Of a DNA stretch of 64,000 bases, positions 1 through 7,157 are shown in pieces. Under the pieces are notes generated by a model, which had not been told where the DNA came from, searched no databases, and saw only the letters and a program-made list of their open reading frames with translations. Both the position numbers and the translations under genes were made by a program. This DNA comes from an uncultured Lactobacillus sp. (GTDB taxonomy: Bacteria; Bacillota; Bacilli; Lactobacillales; Lactobacillaceae): positions 86,801 through 150,800 of the forward strand of contig CAJUNC010000003.1 in the NCBI GenBank assembly GCA_910587695.1, in the 5' to 3' direction. Numbering within the stretch: the stretch's first letter is position 1; every line of letters begins with the position of its first letter.

Positions 1-1125
1 ATCAATAAGGGTGAAGATATTTTTAAAAACAATCCCAAATACGTATATACTTATCTCTCTGGAGGTTTGTTGCCAGCGGAGTATGCTGTAGCTGTTGGGC
101 AAAGTATTGAGTATGTGGATGGGATAATCTCTAAGATGGAACATGAAACGCCAATAATTAACAGATATCAGTTCACGTTGAATGAATTAGCTGCTAGAAA
201 CCATCAGTTCAGTTACTTTGCTGAGATCAATCATGAGGAGTTACCGACTGAAGGAAGTTGGGCTAAAATCAATAAGTTTATTCTAGGTTATGATACTATA
301 GAACTTCAAAGGAAGATCGATTATGGTATTGCGAAGGTTGATGAAGTTAAAAGCTATGTAAAACAATATGAAGAAGTAAGACTTGAAGAAGAACAATTAG
401 CGGAAGATCAGCGAAAATGGCGTGAACAAATGAATAAAGCTTTGGATGAAAATTATACAACATTTTATATGAAGATGTTGGATCCAGTAAAGGCTGAATA
501 TATTCATAAAAAGTTGATGACAATATATTTGAGCGATGAACTAGAAAGTAACGACATTGAAGGCTTAGATCGTTATATAGCAGATATAACTGTTAAAAGA
601 GATGATCTTCTAAACGAATTAGTCAAAGATGAGTATGCTAAAGCACCATTAGTTCGTGGGGAATTTGAGCGTGTGGAAGATTTTGATAGACGGGTAGCTG
701 ATAAGATCGAAGAGATTAAAAATAAGATCCAAAGTAAGCTGTCTTCGGAAAAAAATCGTTTAGATAGCAAATTTTCAAAATTAGATGCTGCCAGTGAATT
801 AGCTACTCGAAAGATGAAACAATTGATGTCCGATGATCGTGTTGCCAAATTAAACGTTTTATTGTTTATGGATCAATTAAAAAATATTAAGATCAAACAA
901 TATGACCCAGATGAATTTAAGTTTAAATATATCTATGCTAACGGACAAGAAGCTTTCGTAGATGTTCCGATAGATGTTGCACCAAAATTCAGAGATAACT
1001 TTAAACCAGAAAATTGTTTGGATGTAGCTGTTATCGTTGATGAAGATAATGGGGGCAAACCATTAGCCGTTACCAAATATCGTTTTATGGATGCAGAATA
1101 TTGCCTCAAAGTCTGTTATATATAA
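1..1125 (+). CDS. Coiled-coil protein of unknown function, 5' end outside window
   Basis: The reading frame is open from base 1, so the gene begins upstream of the window; a TTG at 67 is only an internal codon. The visible part encodes about 374 residues. The middle (roughly residues 110-300) is rich in E, K, R, Q and D with long stretches that look helical and coiled-coil forming, for example around EEVRLEEEQLAEDQRKW. The last 80 residues look like a separate small beta-rich domain (FKYIYANGQEAFVDVPI). There is no visible signal peptide or membrane segment in this part, so it is probably cytoplasmic. I do not recognise the family. It is followed by a terminator-like hairpin and by a decayed region, so no operon partner can be named. 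Confidence 0.75.
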   Translation: MNKGEDIFKNNPKYVYTYLSGGLLPAEYAVAVGQSIEYVDGIISKMEHETPIINRYQFTLNELAARNHQFSYFAEINHEELPTEGSWAKINKFILGYDTIELQRKIDYGIAKVDEVKSYVKQYEEVRLEEEQLAEDQRKWREQMNKALDENYTTFYMKMLDPVKAEYIHKKLMTIYLSDELESNDIEGLDRYIADITVKRDDLLNELVKDEYAKAPLVRGEFERVEDFDRRVADKIEEIKNKIQSKLSSEKNRLDSKFSKLDAASELATRKMKQLMSDDRVAKLNVLLFMDQLKNIKIKQYDPDEFKFKYIYANGQEAFVDVPIDVAPKFRDNFKPENCLDVAVIVDEDNGGKPLAVTKYRFMDAEYCLKVCYI

Positions 1126-1154
1126 TGGGATTTTCTCTATGTGGCAGTAAAAAT

Positions 1155-1171
1155 GAGGCTGTGACATAAGT
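1155..1171 (+). repeat. Left copy of a 17-bp inverted repeat
   Basis: The sequence GAGGCTGTGACATAAGT here reappears in inverted orientation at 2771-2787 with 16 of 17 bases identical. The pair brackets the segment that holds the Mor-like and DUF697-like pseudogenes. Similar GAGGCTGGGACATAA-type intergenic repeats are common in lactobacilli, so it may be a dispersed repeat and not the end of one element. Confidence 0.6.
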
Positions 1172-1224
1172 AAAAGACATCTTCAAAAATTCCAAATATT
1201 GGGATTTTAAAGCTGTCTTTCTTT
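1172..1224 (+). terminator. Hairpin after the first gene
   Basis: A long inverted repeat with arms beginning AAAGACATCTT and ending AAGCTGTCTTT, with a second paired block AAAAATTCC/GGGATTTT, is followed by a T-rich tail. It lies 50 bases after the stop of the first gene and fits a rho-independent terminator. Confidence 0.55.
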
Positions 1225-1358
1225 ATTCTGAAAATATAACTAGTTGAAGCAGTTTAGGTAACTCGTTTTTGTGTGTTCTTTCGTGGGTTACTATTTTAGT
1301 TTGGAGTGAGTGTGATTGGTGGTGTCAGTTTTGGCAAAGTTAATATTAGGCTGGTTAT

Positions 1359-1547
1359 TTATATATTTTTTAAATTTTTTTCAGCCAGTCGTCTAACTAC
1401 GGGATCAGTACTTTCCCATTTTTGTGATTTGAATAGATCACTTAGTTCAAAAAAAGAGGTAAAGTTTTTATAAAACTTGAATCAGTTATCTCTTTAAGCG
1501 CACTTTGGACAATTGATTCAGGTGAATAGTTGGAAAAATTTTTTCAT
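1359..1547 (-). pseudogene. Decayed small gene of unknown function
   Basis: On the minus strand an ATG at 1547 follows a GGAG ribosome site 10 bases upstream. The frame stops after nine codons, but shifting frame twice recovers a coherent peptide of about 60 residues that ends in DPVVRRLAEKNLKNI and a stop at 1359. The mix of frameshifts in A/T runs is what one expects of a small decaying gene. I do not recognise the product; a small bacteriocin-immunity or regulatory protein is possible but unsupported. Confidence 0.3.
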
Positions 1548-1619
1548 AGTAGTGGATCTCCTTATGAATAACAAAAAAGAGTATACGCTTGAGATAAGAT
1601 CAATTTTGTGGAGAACACT

Positions 1620-2048
1620 ATGATTTCGGATTATAAGAAGACATATCAAGAAATGGCTGCTTTGATCGGAGAACAACGCACGAGTAAGTTGTTTGAAATA
1701 GTCAGAAGCACTAAATATGATTTTTCGATGCGCTTGTATTCTAAAGAATACTGTAAATACCATATTTTGAAGAATAAAACCTGGTTTACTGGCAAATTAT
1801 GATGAATAGATACAATGGAATTTATCAACTTTTTACGGTCTGTTCGGTGAGCGGGTAGTCAATCTGATATACGACAATTTGTGGAGAAGTACGGTATATT
1901 TTCCGTCTAAATTACATTCCAAGGACTATGCACGCAAAAAATAGCCGAGAATATGGACCGCTTAAATGTACGTGAGTTGGCAAAGTTGACGGGCTATAGT
2001 GAACGAAGTGTTCGTCGAATGATCAATGAGATAAATGATGATGAGTAA
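1620..2048 (+). pseudogene. Mor-family transcription activator, degraded
   Basis: An ATG at 1620 with GGAG six bases upstream opens a 60-codon frame whose first 45 residues resemble the Mor-type activator family (YQEMAALIGEQRTSKLFEIV, then RLYSKEYCKYHI). About 90 bases later a second, related stretch appears in another frame (FGERVVNLIYDNLWRSTVYF, SKLHSKDYARK). After a slip in an A6 run this continues into a helix-turn-helix end (RELAKLTGYSERSVRRMINE) and stops at 2046-2048. Either two tandem Mor-like genes have merged, or one gene carries a partial duplication plus frameshifts. Mor-like proteins of lactobacilli are about 90 residues and regulate phage-like or peptide loci. No product is expected. 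Confidence 0.5.
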
Positions 2049-2084
2049 ACCTTTGGTGAAAAAAGCCAAGGGTTTTTCTTTTTT
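2047..2084 (+). terminator. Rho-independent terminator after the Mor-like remnant
   Basis: Arms AAACCTTTGG and CCAAGGGTTT form a 10-bp stem with one mismatch, followed by a run of T residues interrupted by one C. It overlaps the last codon of the remnant. Confidence 0.75.
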
Positions 2085-2139
2085 GCGACAGTATGTGTCT
2101 ATGTGAAGTCGTATGATAATTAGTGAAAGGTAGGTAATA

Positions 2140-2520
2140 ATGATGTATGAAGATGCAAAAGCGGCTGTCCATACGGCAGCAGTTGCAGCAGGAGCTGTTA
2201 GTACTTCACCGATCCCTTTTTCAGATGCGGCTATCTTGATCCCGATCCAAGCAACGATGATCATTAAGATCTATAGTAGCTAAGGGATCCTTGAAGCAAC
2301 AACGGCCACTGCTGTAGGAAAAAGTTTAGTTGATAATTTGCTTAAATTTATTCCTGGGGTAGGTATAGTTGCAGGTGCGGTCATTAATGGTGGCGTTGCT
2401 GTTGTCTTAACGGAGATGAGCGGTAATACATTGATCGATGAGTTTGAAGGTAATGGCTATATCGATCTAAATGAGCTAGAAAATATCATCAAGCATGCGA
2501 TCAAGATCGCATTTGATTAG
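2140..2520 (+). pseudogene. DUF697-like hydrophobic protein, internal deletion
   Basis: An ATG at 2140 preceded by AAAGG opens a frame encoding a peptide closely related to the intact protein at 7895-8341: AAVHTAAVAAGAV and SPIPFSDAAILIPIQATMII match its HTAALGAATVAV and TPIPFADAVALMPIQ segments. After IKIYSS an in-frame TAA occurs, then the same frame continues as GILEATTATAVGKSLVDNLL and FIPGVGIVAGAVINGGVAV to a stop at 2520. Compared with the intact paralogue about ten codons are missing exactly at the stop, so a small deletion disabled the gene. The downstream part could only be made from an internal TTG start. The role of the family is discussed at the intact copy. Confidence 0.7.
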
Positions 2521-2599
2521 GCAAAAAAGTTTTGATCGTGGGTATAAAGGCAGCGTGTTTTACTTTAGGTATATAGAACAAGAGAAAGGAATGAACAGG

Positions 2600-2767
2600 A
2601 TGGATCAAGCTAAAAAAGAAAAACTCAGAGACTTCTTCAATCAGTTTTTTGATGATGCAGATAATGATGATACAAGTTTTCAAGAAGCCAAGGAGAAATT
2701 AAAGAAATTACGAAAAAAACTCCGGCGTTCTCCCAAACTTGTCCCTCAACCGATAAAGATCAGATAG
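2600..2767 (+). CDS. Small charged protein of unknown function
   Basis: Encodes 55 residues from ATG 2600, with AGAAAGGA nine bases upstream; an ATG at 2591 is also in frame but would overlap that ribosome site. The protein is very charged: an acidic centre (DDADNDDTSF) and a lysine/arginine-rich end (KLKKLRKKLRRSPK), probably helical and soluble. It starts 80 bases after the DUF697-like pseudogene and may have been its operon partner. I do not recognise the family; highly charged small proteins next to DUF697-like genes are not assigned a role that I know of. Confidence 0.5.
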   Translation: MDQAKKEKLRDFFNQFFDDADNDDTSFQEAKEKLKKLRKKLRRSPKLVPQPIKIR

Positions 2768-2770
2768 CCA

Positions 2771-2787
2771 ACTTATGTCACAGACTC
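2771..2787 (-). repeat. Right copy of a 17-bp inverted repeat
   Basis: ACTTATGTCACAGACTC is the inverted counterpart of 1155-1171 with one mismatch. It sits directly after the stop codon of the small charged gene. Confidence 0.6.
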
Positions 2788-2838
2788 AGGAAAATAAATA
2801 TAAAAGTTTATAAATTCCATTTTACAAGGAGAGTCACA

Positions 2839-3234
2839 ATGAAAAAAGAAGCAAAAAAGATCGTTACTTGGGAGCTAAAAAACCCAGCTGAACCAATGGT
2901 CACGTTATCCCAACCGACTGGTACGCAATTTGCTAGGCGCTATTCACAGATGATCGTTGCGCTTTATAAACATTATGGTCAAACGATATCTAAGAAGAAA
3001 GTTTTTGAGATGGTTACTAAAGCTATCGACCAAAGTTATAAACCTAGCGTATCTGATAATGTCTATAGGTTGATCCCCATAGTCAATATTTTTCAGAGAA
3101 AAGAAACTTTTAATGAACTACTTACGATAGGTGAGCAGATCGGGGATGACTTGATCGCTGAATTCGAACGCTATGGTAATGTTGACTTCTTTACCTTACA
3201 GAAGATCGTAGAGCGAGCACTGGAATTATCTTAA
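2839..3234 (+). CDS. DUF697-like paralogue, function unknown
   Basis: Encodes 131 residues; ATG 2839 follows the strong ribosome site AAGGAGAG. The region from residue 37 (QMIVALYKHYGQTISKKKVF) to the end parallels the protein at 7895-8341 (AMIVQIYRAYGKKVSKGMVQ): same spacing to an RLIPIVN/KLVPGAG block, then GEQIGDDLIAEFERYGNVDF against IGQVLIKEFEDGNSLDL, then a C-terminal helix. The HTAALGAA-type N-terminal hairpin is replaced by a different 35 residues and the glycine-rich membrane hairpin is lost (NIFQRKETF). It is therefore a divergent, less hydrophobic paralogue. DUF697-type domains elsewhere accompany GTPases and membranes; a role here is not known. Confidence 0.65.
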   Translation: MKKEAKKIVTWELKNPAEPMVTLSQPTGTQFARRYSQMIVALYKHYGQTISKKKVFEMVTKAIDQSYKPSVSDNVYRLIPIVNIFQRKETFNELLTIGEQIGDDLIAEFERYGNVDFFTLQKIVERALELS

Positions 3235-3425
3235 AAATATTTAACTAAAAAATGCCAAAAGTATTTTAATTGACCGCAACTTATAGTAAGATATAGCTGA
3301 TTTTAAAGAAATGCAGTGTGGCATTTGTGGTCTTTGGTGCGGTAGCTTATCTAAAAAATTAGTAAGAAAATGAATAAAGACTGCAAAAACATAGCAATTT
3401 GGCAATTATTAGTTAGGGGGACATT

Positions 3426-3797
3426 ATGCAAAAGAGAAAAAAATGGATCTTACTTGGGTCTGCTTTTTTGATCATTGGGTGCATTTGGCTGACCTTTTTT
3501 TATGGCAGTGGCCAAAAAAGTAGTGTCGTCAAATTTCAAGATGGGACAGTTTATCGTGGGACGACTGAAGATGGCAAGCTTGTCTCAGGTGTCTTGTACT
3601 TAAAAAATGGTGATACCTATACAGGATCATTTAAAGATGGTCACTTCGAAGGTCGTGGCGTGTATAAGTCGCATGAAGGTTGGTCTTTTAAAGGCAATTT
3701 TCATCGTGGTGTCGCACAAGATCAAGGTAAACTACTAAAGGATGGCAAAGTTATCCAAGCAGGAAAATATGATAAAGGAGCGTATCAGGAAAAATGA
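3426..3797 (+). CDS. Membrane-anchored MORN-repeat protein
   Basis: Encodes 123 residues with a GGGGG ribosome site nine bases before ATG 3426. Residues 7-26 form one N-terminal membrane segment after basic residues (KRKK), so the rest is expected outside the membrane. Residues 34-110 contain about three MORN-type repeats with the pattern G-x-x-Y-x-G-x-x-x-x-G (GTVYRGTTEDGKLVSG, GDTYTGSFKDGHFEGRG, WSFKGNFHRGVAQDQG). The stop overlaps the start of the O-acyltransferase gene by four bases (ATGA), which implies translational coupling and a shared task. MORN repeats usually mediate protein or lipid contact; a partner or regulator of the acyltransferase is an inference from the overlap. Confidence 0.8.
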   Translation: MQKRKKWILLGSAFLIIGCIWLTFFYGSGQKSSVVKFQDGTVYRGTTEDGKLVSGVLYLKNGDTYTGSFKDGHFEGRGVYKSHEGWSFKGNFHRGVAQDQGKLLKDGKVIQAGKYDKGAYQEK

Positions 3798-5608
3798 GAA
3801 TCAAATGGTTTAGTTTGATCCGGATAACAGGTCTGATCTGTGTGTTACTTTATCACTTCTTCCAGATGCGCTATACGGGTGGCTTTATCGGAGTAGATAT
3901 CTTCTTCACCTTTTCAGGCTATCTGATCACAGCCTTAGCATTGGATGAGTTCAGTCGATCGAATAAGTTTGCACTTCGAGATTTTTATTATCGGCGCGTT
4001 ATGCGGATCTTACCACCGTTGATCTTGATGATCTGTATCGTTTTACCATTTACGCTTTTAGTTGGTAAAGATTACATTACCGATCTTTTTCATCAGATCG
4101 TAGCAGCGTTAGGCTTTGTGACTAATCTCTTTGAGATCAACACAGGTGGGACATACGAATCGCGCTTCATCCCACATCTTTTTGTGCATACATGGTCATT
4201 AGCCATCGAAGTGCAATTTTACTTAGTTTGGGGTTTTGTGCTCTACTTACTAACAAAGTTTACAACAACGGTAAAGCAATTTCGAAAACGTGTCTTTTTA
4301 AGTTCAGCTCTTTTGGCTGGTGGAAGTGCATTAGTTATGTACTTACGCGCGCAACAGCTGACGGAATTTTCACCGATCTATTTTTCAAGTATCGCTCATA
4401 TCTTTCCCTTTTTTGTCGGAAGTATGCTAGGGGCGCTTGCGGGGATCCAAGATCTGATGCCGGCTTTTAGTGCGAATATGGCCAAGCATTGGACCAAGAC
4501 ACGTGCCTTGCTCTTTATGAGTGCAAATCTGATCTGTTTATTTATCTTAGCCTATTTCCTGCGTTTTGATCAGCGAGAAACATATATGTTTGGCTTTTTA
4601 TTAGCTAGTTTATTTGCAGCAGGTGCGATCTTAGGGGCTAACATCTTACACCGCAAGACGCCAGATACCAAAGAACCATTTATCTTTGGTTATCTAGCTG
4701 ATATCAGCTACAGTGTGTATCTCTTCCATTGGCCGTTATTTGTGATCTTTTCTAAGTTATATAGCAACTGGGTCGCAGCTTTGATCACGACTGTCTTGTC
4801 GGTCCTATTCGCTAGTGTTTCGTATTATTTCTTAGAACCACTGCTGCGGGGCAAACAGGTTGAAGTCTTGGATAAAAAGATCGAATTCAAGCATATTATG
4901 GCTCCTTTAGGTGGATCTTTGACATTAGCGATCGGTTTTGGTGTATTTCTTTGTCTACAAGCGCCAAAGATCTCTTCGTTGGAACAAAGTCTAATGCTTG
5001 GTGGGATCCAACAAGATATCAGTAAGCTTGAAGTAGCTTATGCCAAGGCCACTGCACCAAAAGACCAGCCGACTACGAGACAAGAGAACAATATTCCAGC
5101 CGGAACAACGATCATCGGTGATAGTGTTACGCTGGGAAGTCGAAGCTATCTGTTAGAACACATGCAAAATGTAGATATCGATGCAGAGGGCAACCGCACG
5201 ATGAACCTTGCCTATGACGTTTTGATGGGGCTTCAAAACAGTGGACAATTGCGCAAAGATGTGGTGATCTGTATCGGGACCAATGCCTTAGATGATTATC
5301 AAGAGCAAACGCAAAAAGTCATCGATGATCTAAAACCTGGGCACCACTTGATCTTTATCACTCCACACGATGGACATGCTGATTCTTCGTATAATTCATA
5401 TAAATTAGGCGTGTGGGAGCGAACCTTACCTAAGAAGTATGACTTTATCACGATCGGCGACTGGGATGAAGTGGCAAGAGCTCATCCTGAGGTCTTTGAA
5501 GGTACGGATGGAACGCATTTTGGTGGACGTGAAAATGCAAGCCAACTCTACCTAGAATGTATCCAAGATGCGATCAAACGTGCCCAAAAGACACCGGTCA
5601 AAAAATAA
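3794..5608 (+). CDS. OatA-like peptidoglycan O-acyltransferase
   Basis: Encodes 604 residues. The N-terminal part (about 1-380) is an acyltransferase-3 domain with some ten membrane segments, the family histidine at residue 21 (LLYHFF) and the GVDIFFTFSGYLI and YYRRVMRILPP motifs. The C-terminal extracellular part carries an SGNH-type catalytic domain: GDSV near residue 442, GTN near 497 and DGTH near 572-575 give the Ser-Asp-His set. This is the layout of OatA/OatB, which move acetyl groups to the C6 hydroxyl of cell-wall amino sugars and raise lysozyme resistance. Whether MurNAc or GlcNAc is the acceptor cannot be read from sequence. It is coupled to the upstream MORN gene and ends in a strong terminator. 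Confidence 0.85.
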   Translation: MRIKWFSLIRITGLICVLLYHFFQMRYTGGFIGVDIFFTFSGYLITALALDEFSRSNKFALRDFYYRRVMRILPPLILMICIVLPFTLLVGKDYITDLFHQIVAALGFVTNLFEINTGGTYESRFIPHLFVHTWSLAIEVQFYLVWGFVLYLLTKFTTTVKQFRKRVFLSSALLAGGSALVMYLRAQQLTEFSPIYFSSIAHIFPFFVGSMLGALAGIQDLMPAFSANMAKHWTKTRALLFMSANLICLFILAYFLRFDQRETYMFGFLLASLFAAGAILGANILHRKTPDTKEPFIFGYLADISYSVYLFHWPLFVIFSKLYSNWVAALITTVLSVLFASVSYYFLEPLLRGKQVEVLDKKIEFKHIMAPLGGSLTLAIGFGVFLCLQAPKISSLEQSLMLGGIQQDISKLEVAYAKATAPKDQPTTRQENNIPAGTTIIGDSVTLGSRSYLLEHMQNVDIDAEGNRTMNLAYDVLMGLQNSGQLRKDVVICIGTNALDDYQEQTQKVIDDLKPGHHLIFITPHDGHADSSYNSYKLGVWERTLPKKYDFITIGDWDEVARAHPEVFEGTDGTHFGGRENASQLYLECIQDAIKRAQKTPVKK

Positions 5609-5614
5609 TTACTG

Positions 5615-5647
5615 ACAGCAGCAAAGTATTTTTGTTGCTGTTTTTTG
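5615..5647 (+). terminator. Terminator of the MORN-acyltransferase operon
   Basis: An 11-bp perfect stem, ACAGCAGCAAA paired with TTTGTTGCTGT, with a five-base loop is followed by six T residues. Confidence 0.9.
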
Positions 5648-5669
5648 TAGTATCACGAGAATAAAGCTC

Positions 5670-6230
5670 TCAGCTAAAAAAAGATCTAGGTGAACGTGTC
5701 ATCAAAGTCAAAAAAATAGGTGCAAATTTTTCTGGGTGCATGGGGAAATCATCGCTCAACCAAGTAGAGATGACCGCAAGCAGATGATCGGTCAATAAAT
5801 TGATCGTTTTTTCCTGCGAGAGTGGCGAATTCAACGGGGGATATTTAGCTAAATATGTCAAGGTGATCGTGGAGTATCTTACATGCAGATAACGGCGCCA
5901 CTTTAAGTCGATATTAGTACTATAGAGGACCCTGAGCCATTCGCGATGTTGGTATACTAGCGGTAAGATATATTGGGCGATTCCATTATAGATCTCAGAC
6001 GGTGGCAGAGTAAGGACTTTTTGTTCAAAAGTTTTCAATATTTGTTCATCGATAGTCACGTGGATATCTTCAAAGATCTCAGCTACATTTTTAAAATGCT
6101 TTTGGTAGATGGCTTGGCGTGAGAGTCCAGCCTCGGTAGCGATCTCGGTTATAGTCAAATGAGTGCGTTCTTTGTTTTTTAAAGCCAAACGCATGACGGC
6201 ATTGATGATCATTTCACGTGTTTCTCGCAT
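5670..6230 (-). CDS. TetR-family transcription regulator
   Basis: Encodes 186 residues. The N-terminus has the TetR DNA-binding domain (residues about 5-50) with the helix-turn-helix ITEIATEAGLSRQAIYQKHF. The remainder is an all-helical ligand or dimer domain similar to the TetR C-terminal type found in lactobacilli and streptococci. A GAAAGGAAA site lies upstream of ATG 6230. A near-perfect 10-bp inverted repeat 31 bases upstream (6261-6284) is the likely operator, implying autoregulation and perhaps control of the rightward genes. No adjacent transporter is present, so the ligand and target are unknown. Confidence 0.85.
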   Translation of the reverse strand: MRETREMIINAVMRLALKNKERTHLTITEIATEAGLSRQAIYQKHFKNVAEIFEDIHVTIDEQILKTFEQKVLTLPPSEIYNGIAQYILPLVYQHREWLRVLYSTNIDLKWRRYLHVRYSTITLTYLAKYPPLNSPLSQEKTINLLTDHLLAVISTWLSDDFPMHPEKFAPIFLTLMTRSPRSFFS

Positions 6231-6260
6231 AAATCATCATTTCCTTTCGATAAAAAATTG

Positions 6261-6284
6261 TCACTGTGTCGTTTGATACAGTGA
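6261..6284. promoter_or_regulatory. Palindromic operator, probably for the TetR regulator
   Basis: TCACTGTGTC and GATACAGTGA are 10-base arms (one mismatch) around GTTT. The site lies between the divergent TetR gene and the rightward promoter region, the usual position of a TetR operator. Confidence 0.65.
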
Positions 6285-6310
6285 TCTTGTTTTGTTTACA
6301 GGGAAAATAG

Positions 6311-6339
6311 TTGTCAAAGTGTCAATTTTTAGGCATATA
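6311..6339 (+). promoter_or_regulatory. Possible promoter before the circularin-like remnant
   Basis: TTGTCA and CATATA are separated by 17 bases, 85 bases before ATG 6424. Downstream a 7-bp inverted repeat (GTGGATA at 6371, TATCCAC at 6385) lies in the would-be leader. The -10 is imperfect. Confidence 0.4.
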
Positions 6340-6423
6340 TTTCTTAGAGAAGATAGGATACACTGAAAGCGTGGATAAAGGCTATATCCACAAGCGTTGC
6401 AGTATGTAGATAGAAAGTCGAGT

Positions 6424-6528
6424 ATGTTAACTACGATCATTCAGGTAGCTGGGACTTTGGGGATTCCAACAGCTACAGCTACAGCAGTTGTCAATATCAT
6501 TTTAAACACTGGTACGCTCGCATATTGA
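6424..6528 (+). pseudogene. Truncated circularin A-like circular bacteriocin
   Basis: Encodes only 34 residues. After a short leader MLTTIIQ, the segment VAGTLGIPTATATAVVNIIL continuing to NTGTL matches the beginning of mature circularin A as I remember it (VAGALGVQTAAATTIVNVIL, NAGTL) at about two thirds of positions. Circular bacteriocins of this family are 60-70 residues and end in an aromatic residue; circularin A ends AIAY. Here GTL is followed at once by AY and a stop, so the middle and C-terminal helices (about 40 codons) appear to have been deleted in frame. The peptide should not fold into the four- or five-helix bundle. Export and cyclisation genes are absent nearby. Confidence 0.65.
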
Positions 6529-6658
6529 GCAAAAAATATTAGATCCATTTTGATTTAGGATTGTAACATATCGTATCGTTTTTTACCATAGAAATAATTT
6601 TATGAATTAATACTTATATTTGATCTGTCGTTTGAAGAGCGAAAGCAAGGTGAAGCAG

Positions 6659-6826
6659 ATGAAAAATAAAAAGATCATACCATTAGCGCTATGTTTTAGC
6701 TTATTTATCGTGTATAGTGCTATTTTGTATCTAAGACAAGATGATCAATTGTTAAAGATCTTAGCAGTTTTGGTGATCATACCACTTATTTCAGTGATCC
6801 TTGCGAAGACATTTTATAGTAAGTGA
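6659..6826 (+). CDS. Small basic two-helix membrane protein, possible circular-bacteriocin immunity
   Basis: Encodes 55 residues from ATG 6659, with AAGG seven bases upstream; an upstream in-frame TTG at 6620 lacks a ribosome site. The protein has a lysine-rich N-terminus (MKNKK) and two membrane segments (about 6-23 and 31-48) separated by a short charged loop, with a basic end. Immunity proteins of circular bacteriocins such as circularin A are small, basic, hydrophobic proteins of about 50 residues encoded directly downstream of the structural gene, which is exactly its position here. The family assignment is by context and size, not by sequence match. Confidence 0.55.
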   Translation: MKNKKIIPLALCFSLFIVYSAILYLRQDDQLLKILAVLVIIPLISVILAKTFYSK

Positions 6827-6844
6827 TGAAATATTTATCTATAT

Positions 6845-6886
6845 TGTAAAAAGAGGGTATCCGTCAATTAAAAGGGATGCCCTCTA
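6845..6886 (-). terminator. Terminator for the leftward SdpC-like operon
   Basis: AGAGGGTATCC (6852-6862) pairs with GGGATGCCCTCT (6874-6885). Five A residues on the plus strand next to the left arm give the T tail on the minus strand, so it best serves the leftward genes; it can also fold in rightward transcripts. Confidence 0.75.
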
Positions 6887-6911
6887 AATGTGTATATTTG
6901 ACACAAGTTGC

Positions 6912-7157
6912 TTAGGAAATTATCGAACCGATGAAATACATAGTAGCGCTCAGCGTCATTAGATAATACGCGTACAAACAGTATAAATAGTATTTTGATT
7001 CTGAGGGGGCAAAAAAGAATTCTGATTCTTGATCCAATGCTAATAAGAGCAAAAATTCGGAAAAAAAGTGAAGATCACTCGTCAGGATATGAGTAAAAAG
7101 AAAGATCAGCAATAATGCGTGTTGGATATTACGTAGTTTTTGATATTTTAAAAACAA
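6912..7157 (-). CDS. Small membrane protein, possible immunity partner
   Basis: Encodes 81 residues from a TTG at 7157, overlapping the end of the upstream gene by ten bases; AAGGAG lies about 11 bases before the TTG inside that gene, so translation is probably coupled. Two or three hydrophobic segments (around residues 13-30, 33-42 and 58-80) make it a membrane protein. It is expressed with a secreted toxin-like preproprotein, so an immunity role is a reasonable guess, but I see no SdpI family motif and it is much shorter than SdpI. Function unknown. Confidence 0.5.
   Translation of the reverse strand: MFLKYQKLRNIQHALLLIFLFTHILTSDLHFFSEFLLLLALDQESEFFFAPSESKYYLYCLYAYYLMTLSATMYFIGSIIS

Noticed and set aside
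1608..1802. A GTG start at 1608 for the Mor-like fragment
   Set aside because: The ATG at 1620 has GGAG at the right distance; the GTG overlaps that site.
2495..2599. An N-terminal extension of the small charged protein
   Set aside because: It overlaps the end of the DUF697-like pseudogene and has no ribosome site; the ATG at 2600 does.
4192..4470. A 92-residue frame inside the O-acyltransferase gene
   Set aside because: It is a shadow in another frame of a clearly coding region.
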